A model generated the notes under the pieces. That model did not search any database. It was not told where the DNA came from and saw only the letters and a program-made list of their open reading frames with translations. This document shows, piece after piece, positions 30,051-32,184 of a DNA stretch of 32,184 bases (position 1 is its first letter; the number at the start of each line of letters is the position of its first letter). This DNA is from a virus, in the IMG/VR virus record IMGVR_UViG_3300010211_000004, positions 1-32,184 of that record; one strand, given 5' to 3'. Position numbers and translations under genes: made by a program.

Positions 30051-30305
30051 ATGAGCAACGACGGTGAAACGCGGCTCGGTTTTGAGCCGCTTGTTAGCGA
30101 TTTCACCTTAGATGAAGTGCAGCTCCCCTATGACCAGTGGGATAAGCTGCAGCGCGACAGGCTGCCACTGCTAAGCGACGAGGCACGATTATGGCTAGGC
30201 AGATGGAACGCATGGGATTTTGCTTGCAGCCCGATGGACGACGATAAGCGCAGATTGATCCGGCTTGGGCACTATCTCGGTTGGTACCACTCTTCTGCTC
30301 GCTAA
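30051..30305 (+). CDS. Small protein with cassette-like leader
   Basis: The 84-residue protein MSNDGETRLGFEPLVSDFTLDEVQLPYDQWDKLQRDRLPLL... shares its leader and first ten residues with the preceding gene. VQLPYDQWDKL recalls VRLPYIEWDRL in the next gene. The rest is a small W/D-rich helical domain. It ends LGHYLGWYHSSAR. No family is recognised. Confidence 0.62.
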   Translation: MSNDGETRLGFEPLVSDFTLDEVQLPYDQWDKLQRDRLPLLSDEARLWLGRWNAWDFACSPMDDDKRRLIRLGHYLGWYHSSAR

Positions 30306-30337
30306 CGCCCGGATAACCGGGCCGCACGGAGTAACGT

Positions 30338-30667
30338 ATGAATGAGCTACGACCTTTGAATGCGGCTCCAGTTGAGTCGATTGTTATACCTAGGGTCGGT
30401 GACATCTGGGAGTTACGGCTGCCCGGAAAACGCAAGAAGACGAAAGAGATTGGTCGGATCTACAGGGTATGGATGTCAAGTAAAGATGGTCCAGACGTTC
30501 GTCTTCCATATATCGAATGGGATAGGCTGCCAAAGGGGAGATACACCGGCATAAGAGCGAAATGGCTCCTCAAATATGGGCGACGGTTAAGCACGAAGGC
30601 TCAGAGAGACGCGAAATTTGATGCGCGTTGTCGGGAGATACGAACCGCAAAGGACATGGCGGTATAA
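30338..30667 (+). CDS. Small protein of unknown function
   Basis: The 109-residue protein MNELRPLNAAPVESIVIPRVGDIWELRLPGKRKKTKEIGRIYRVWM... has an SH3-like strand pattern (GDIWELRL, IGRIYRVWM) with a basic C-terminus. VRLPYIEWDRL resembles a segment of the previous protein. It starts at ATG 30338 after the third leader copy and is the last gene before the excisionase-integrase end. Function unknown. Confidence 0.62.
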   Translation: MNELRPLNAAPVESIVIPRVGDIWELRLPGKRKKTKEIGRIYRVWMSSKDGPDVRLPYIEWDRLPKGRYTGIRAKWLLKYGRRLSTKAQRDAKFDARCREIRTAKDMAV

Positions 30668-30759
30668 CAGTGCAATAGGCTGCATTCCGTCATTATTGAA
30701 ATAGGCTGACCGGTCAAAGAGACACACGTGATGACCGCACACATCGAGATCGACGCCTG

Positions 30760-31038
30760 ATGTTCCGCTGGGTACGACTGAAAAAAGCCGCCATCGAAAC
30801 CGGCTACTCGGAAGGTGCAATCCGTGCCAAGATCGCCGATGGCACCTGGCCAGAAGGGGAGGTCTGGACGCGCGCCCCCGATGGTCGCATCTTAATCAGC
30901 GTCGACGGATACAATCTATGGGTAGAAACGGCACGGGGGTCCGCCCCGCCAGCGAGTCCTCGATCGAAATCACCTTCCCCTATCGCGGCGAGCGCTGCCG
31001 CGAACGCATCAAGCTCAAGCCCACCCCCGCTAACCTGA
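30760..31038 (+). CDS. Excisionase-like DNA-binding protein
   Basis: The 92-residue ORF opens FRWVRLKKAAIETGYSEGAIRAKIADGTWPEGEVW (residues 2-36), a winged-helix pattern like small phage excisionases that bend DNA for prophage excision. RILISVDGYNLWVE follows. The last 40 residues overlap the integrase start in another frame and are Ser/Pro/Ala-rich. They may be a dispensable tail, as most excisionases have 60-80 residues. It directly precedes the integrase, as such genes usually do. ATG 30760 lacks a good ribosome site and overlaps the stop of a nine-codon ORF (MTAHIEIDA) as TGATG. Confidence 0.72.
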   Translation: MFRWVRLKKAAIETGYSEGAIRAKIADGTWPEGEVWTRAPDGRILISVDGYNLWVETARGSAPPASPRSKSPSPIAASAAANASSSSPPPLT

Positions 31039-32111
31039 AGCGCGCGGAACGCCACCGCGCAGCCATCCTCTTGGCCATCGAAAATGGCACCTTCGACTAC
31101 GCCGTGACCTTCCCAGACTCTCCGCGAGCCTCGAAATTTTGCGCACCCGATCAGATCATCACCCTCGAACACTATCTTGACCGCTGGCTCGAGCGCGTGA
31201 GACCAGGCCTGAAATCCAGCACTTACGCCACCCATCGCCGGATCGTCAGGCGCATCAACCAGGCCCTTGGCGGCCAACGCCTGTCCGATCTGCGATGGAG
31301 AAACGTACGGGAATGGATCGAGAGCCAGGACGTCGGCCAGAAGACCGCCCGCAACCTGCTGTCCGTGCTGCGTAGCGCCTTGAAGGATGCCGTTGACGAC
31401 GACATCATGGACGCCAACCCACTGGCCGATCGCACGATCCGCCGCACGACGACAACCCCCGCCACGGATGAAATCGATCCCTTCAACGCCGAGGAACGCG
31501 CGGCCATCCTCGCGGCCGCCGACGGCCAGGAGCGCAACTTCATCCAATTCGCCCTCTGGACCGGACTTAGATCGTCCGAGCTATGTGCTCTCGACTGGAG
31601 CGACGTGGATTTGAGGAACGGCGTCGTGCGAGTCACGAAGGCCCTGACGCAGGACGCGAAAGAAGCGGAAATCCCCAAGACAGCGGCCGGGAGACGCGAC
31701 GTCAAGCTCTTGGAGCCAGCCCTAGCAGCCTTGCTGGCCCAGCGGCCACATACAGAACTGTTCGGCGCTGCCGTCTTCCACAACCCACGGACGGACCAGC
31801 GCTGGCCGGGAGACCTGACCTTCCGCCAAGGAGCCTGGAAACGGATTCTGCGCCGCGCCGGCGTGCGCTATCGCTACCCGTACCAGCTTCGGCACACCTA
31901 CGCATCCATGATGCTCATGGCCGGCGAAGCGCCGCAATGGGTCGCGACCCAACTGGGGCACAAGGATTGGGCTTTCACGATGAGGACCTACGCCCGCTGG
32001 ATCGCGAGCGACACCCCGAACGCAGGAGACAAAGCCGTGTACGCTTGGGGAAAGAGAGAGAAAAAGCTGGCAAATACGCTGTCATTACGGACGAAAACAG
32101 ACCACAAATGA
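30918..32111 (+). CDS. int: Tyrosine-type phage integrase (arm-binding DUF3596)
   Basis: This 397-residue recombinase has an N-terminal arm-binding domain of DUF3596 type (ITFPYRGERCRERIKLKPTPANLKRAERHRA, 18-48) and a SAM-like core-binding domain around 80-180. Its catalytic domain has Arg218 (TGLRSSEL), Lys254, Arg325 (PYQLRHTYAS), His348 (LGHKDW) and nucleophile Tyr358 (MRTYARW). The first position of the HxxR box is Tyr322, which is normal for this subgroup. It starts inside the excisionase ORF and ends about 50 bases from a tRNA 3' end, so integration at that tRNA is expected. Confidence 0.95.
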   Translation: MGRNGTGVRPASESSIEITFPYRGERCRERIKLKPTPANLKRAERHRAAILLAIENGTFDYAVTFPDSPRASKFCAPDQIITLEHYLDRWLERVRPGLKSSTYATHRRIVRRINQALGGQRLSDLRWRNVREWIESQDVGQKTARNLLSVLRSALKDAVDDDIMDANPLADRTIRRTTTTPATDEIDPFNAEERAAILAAADGQERNFIQFALWTGLRSSELCALDWSDVDLRNGVVRVTKALTQDAKEAEIPKTAAGRRDVKLLEPALAALLAQRPHTELFGAAVFHNPRTDQRWPGDLTFRQGAWKRILRRAGVRYRYPYQLRHTYASMMLMAGEAPQWVATQLGHKDWAFTMRTYARWIASDTPNAGDKAVYAWGKREKKLANTLSLRTKTDHK

Positions 32112-32132
32112 CAGGGGAAAATGCCAACCACT

Positions 32133-32154
32133 GAAATACAACCGACTGTATTTC
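32133..32154. repeat. Inverted repeat between integrase and tRNA
   Basis: GAAATACA and TGTATTTC form a perfect 8-bp stem around ACCGAC. It lies 22 bases after the integrase stop. It could serve as a terminator for either strand (only a weak U run) or as an integrase arm or core site near the attachment junction. Confidence 0.6.
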
Positions 32155-32164
32155 TTAAGATAAT

Positions 32165-32184
32165 TGGCGGAGAGGGAGGGATTC
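32165..32184 (-). tRNA. 3' end of a tRNA, probably tRNA-Ser (partial), attachment site
   Basis: On the minus strand the last 20 bases read GAATCCCTCCCTCTCCGCCA. This is the end of a T-arm, an acceptor stem CTCTCC, the G discriminator and a coded CCA. The sequence and G73 fit tRNA-Ser. The rest lies outside the window. With the integrase next to it, this marks one prophage attachment site. Confidence 0.72.

Larger units (their letters stand above)
29733..30345 (+). repeat. Three similar leaders before successive small genes
   Basis: Before the ATGs at 29770, 30051 and 30338 the sequence is alike: GGCTAAACCGGACGCGCG with AGAGGTAACGGA, GGCTAAACCGGCCGCGCAC with GAGGTAACAGA, and GGATAACCGGGCCGCACG with GAGTAACGT. 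The first two also continue into coding sequence, so both proteins open MS(D/N)D(S/G)E(S/T)RLG. Confidence 0.7.

Noticed and set aside
29733-30345. attC-like integron sites in the repeated leaders
   Set aside because: CTAACGCC-type starts resemble one attC end, but the matching GTTRRRY end and paired inner boxes are missing, and no integron integrase is present.

Overview
The window is the right-hand two thirds or so of an integrated temperate phage in a high-GC host. It has phage head and tail genes, a lysis cassette, a two-way repressor switch, early genes, and a tyrosine integrase that ends about 50 bases from the 3' end of a tRNA. Codon third positions are strongly G/C and leaders carry AGGAGG-type ribosome sites. 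This fits a gammaproteobacterium, perhaps a purple sulfur bacterium of the Chromatiales, but no host housekeeping gene is present to prove it.

Layout. From 1 to 17374 nearly everything is on the minus strand, so it is transcribed right to left. In transcription order this block holds a small unknown gene, single-strand binding protein, terminase small and large subunits, an HTH-like small protein, a gpW-like joiner, a lambda-type portal, an S49 protease/scaffold, a decoration protein, a Mu gpT-like capsid protein, head-tail joining and tail proteins, and the tail tube. A lysis cassette follows, sitting between the tail tube and tape measure genes. It contains a small NrdD-tail-like protein, a GTA-type three-TM holin, a DUF2829 (Tad2-type anti-Thoeris) protein, a GH19 endolysin and a coiled-coil membrane protein. 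Then come one more probable tail gene, the tape measure protein and a further tail protein cut by the left edge.

From 17375 to 22507 lies the leftward early operon: a Cro-like XRE protein, a chain of tiny membrane ORFs, small DNA-binding proteins, and a Toprim/VirE primase-helicase. Between the primase-helicase gene and the late-side genes is about 330 bp with eight copies of an AGGTYGGACCAA-like element around a long alternating purine-pyrimidine tract, a good candidate origin of replication. From 22508 to 23853 is the immunity region: a CI-like XRE repressor on the plus strand, two probable lysogenic cargo genes, and five 17-bp operators (consensus near ATTGCGTTNAACGCAAT) in two clusters.

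From 23854 to 30667 a rightward operon starts at a promoter (TTGACG, 17 bp, TAAATT) that is covered by two operators. It carries small unknown genes, a DUF2303 (YfdQ-like) protein, a C5 cytosine methyltransferase and an AT-richer series of small genes with repeated leaders. The excisionase-like gene overlaps the integrase gene, and the integrase is followed by an inverted repeat and the tRNA 3' end.

Most promising for follow-up: the candidate origin, the operator system, the Tad2-type gene inside the lysis cassette, a free-standing NrdD glycyl-radical-like domain, a gene whose only sensible start is ATA, and the cassette-like repeated leaders.
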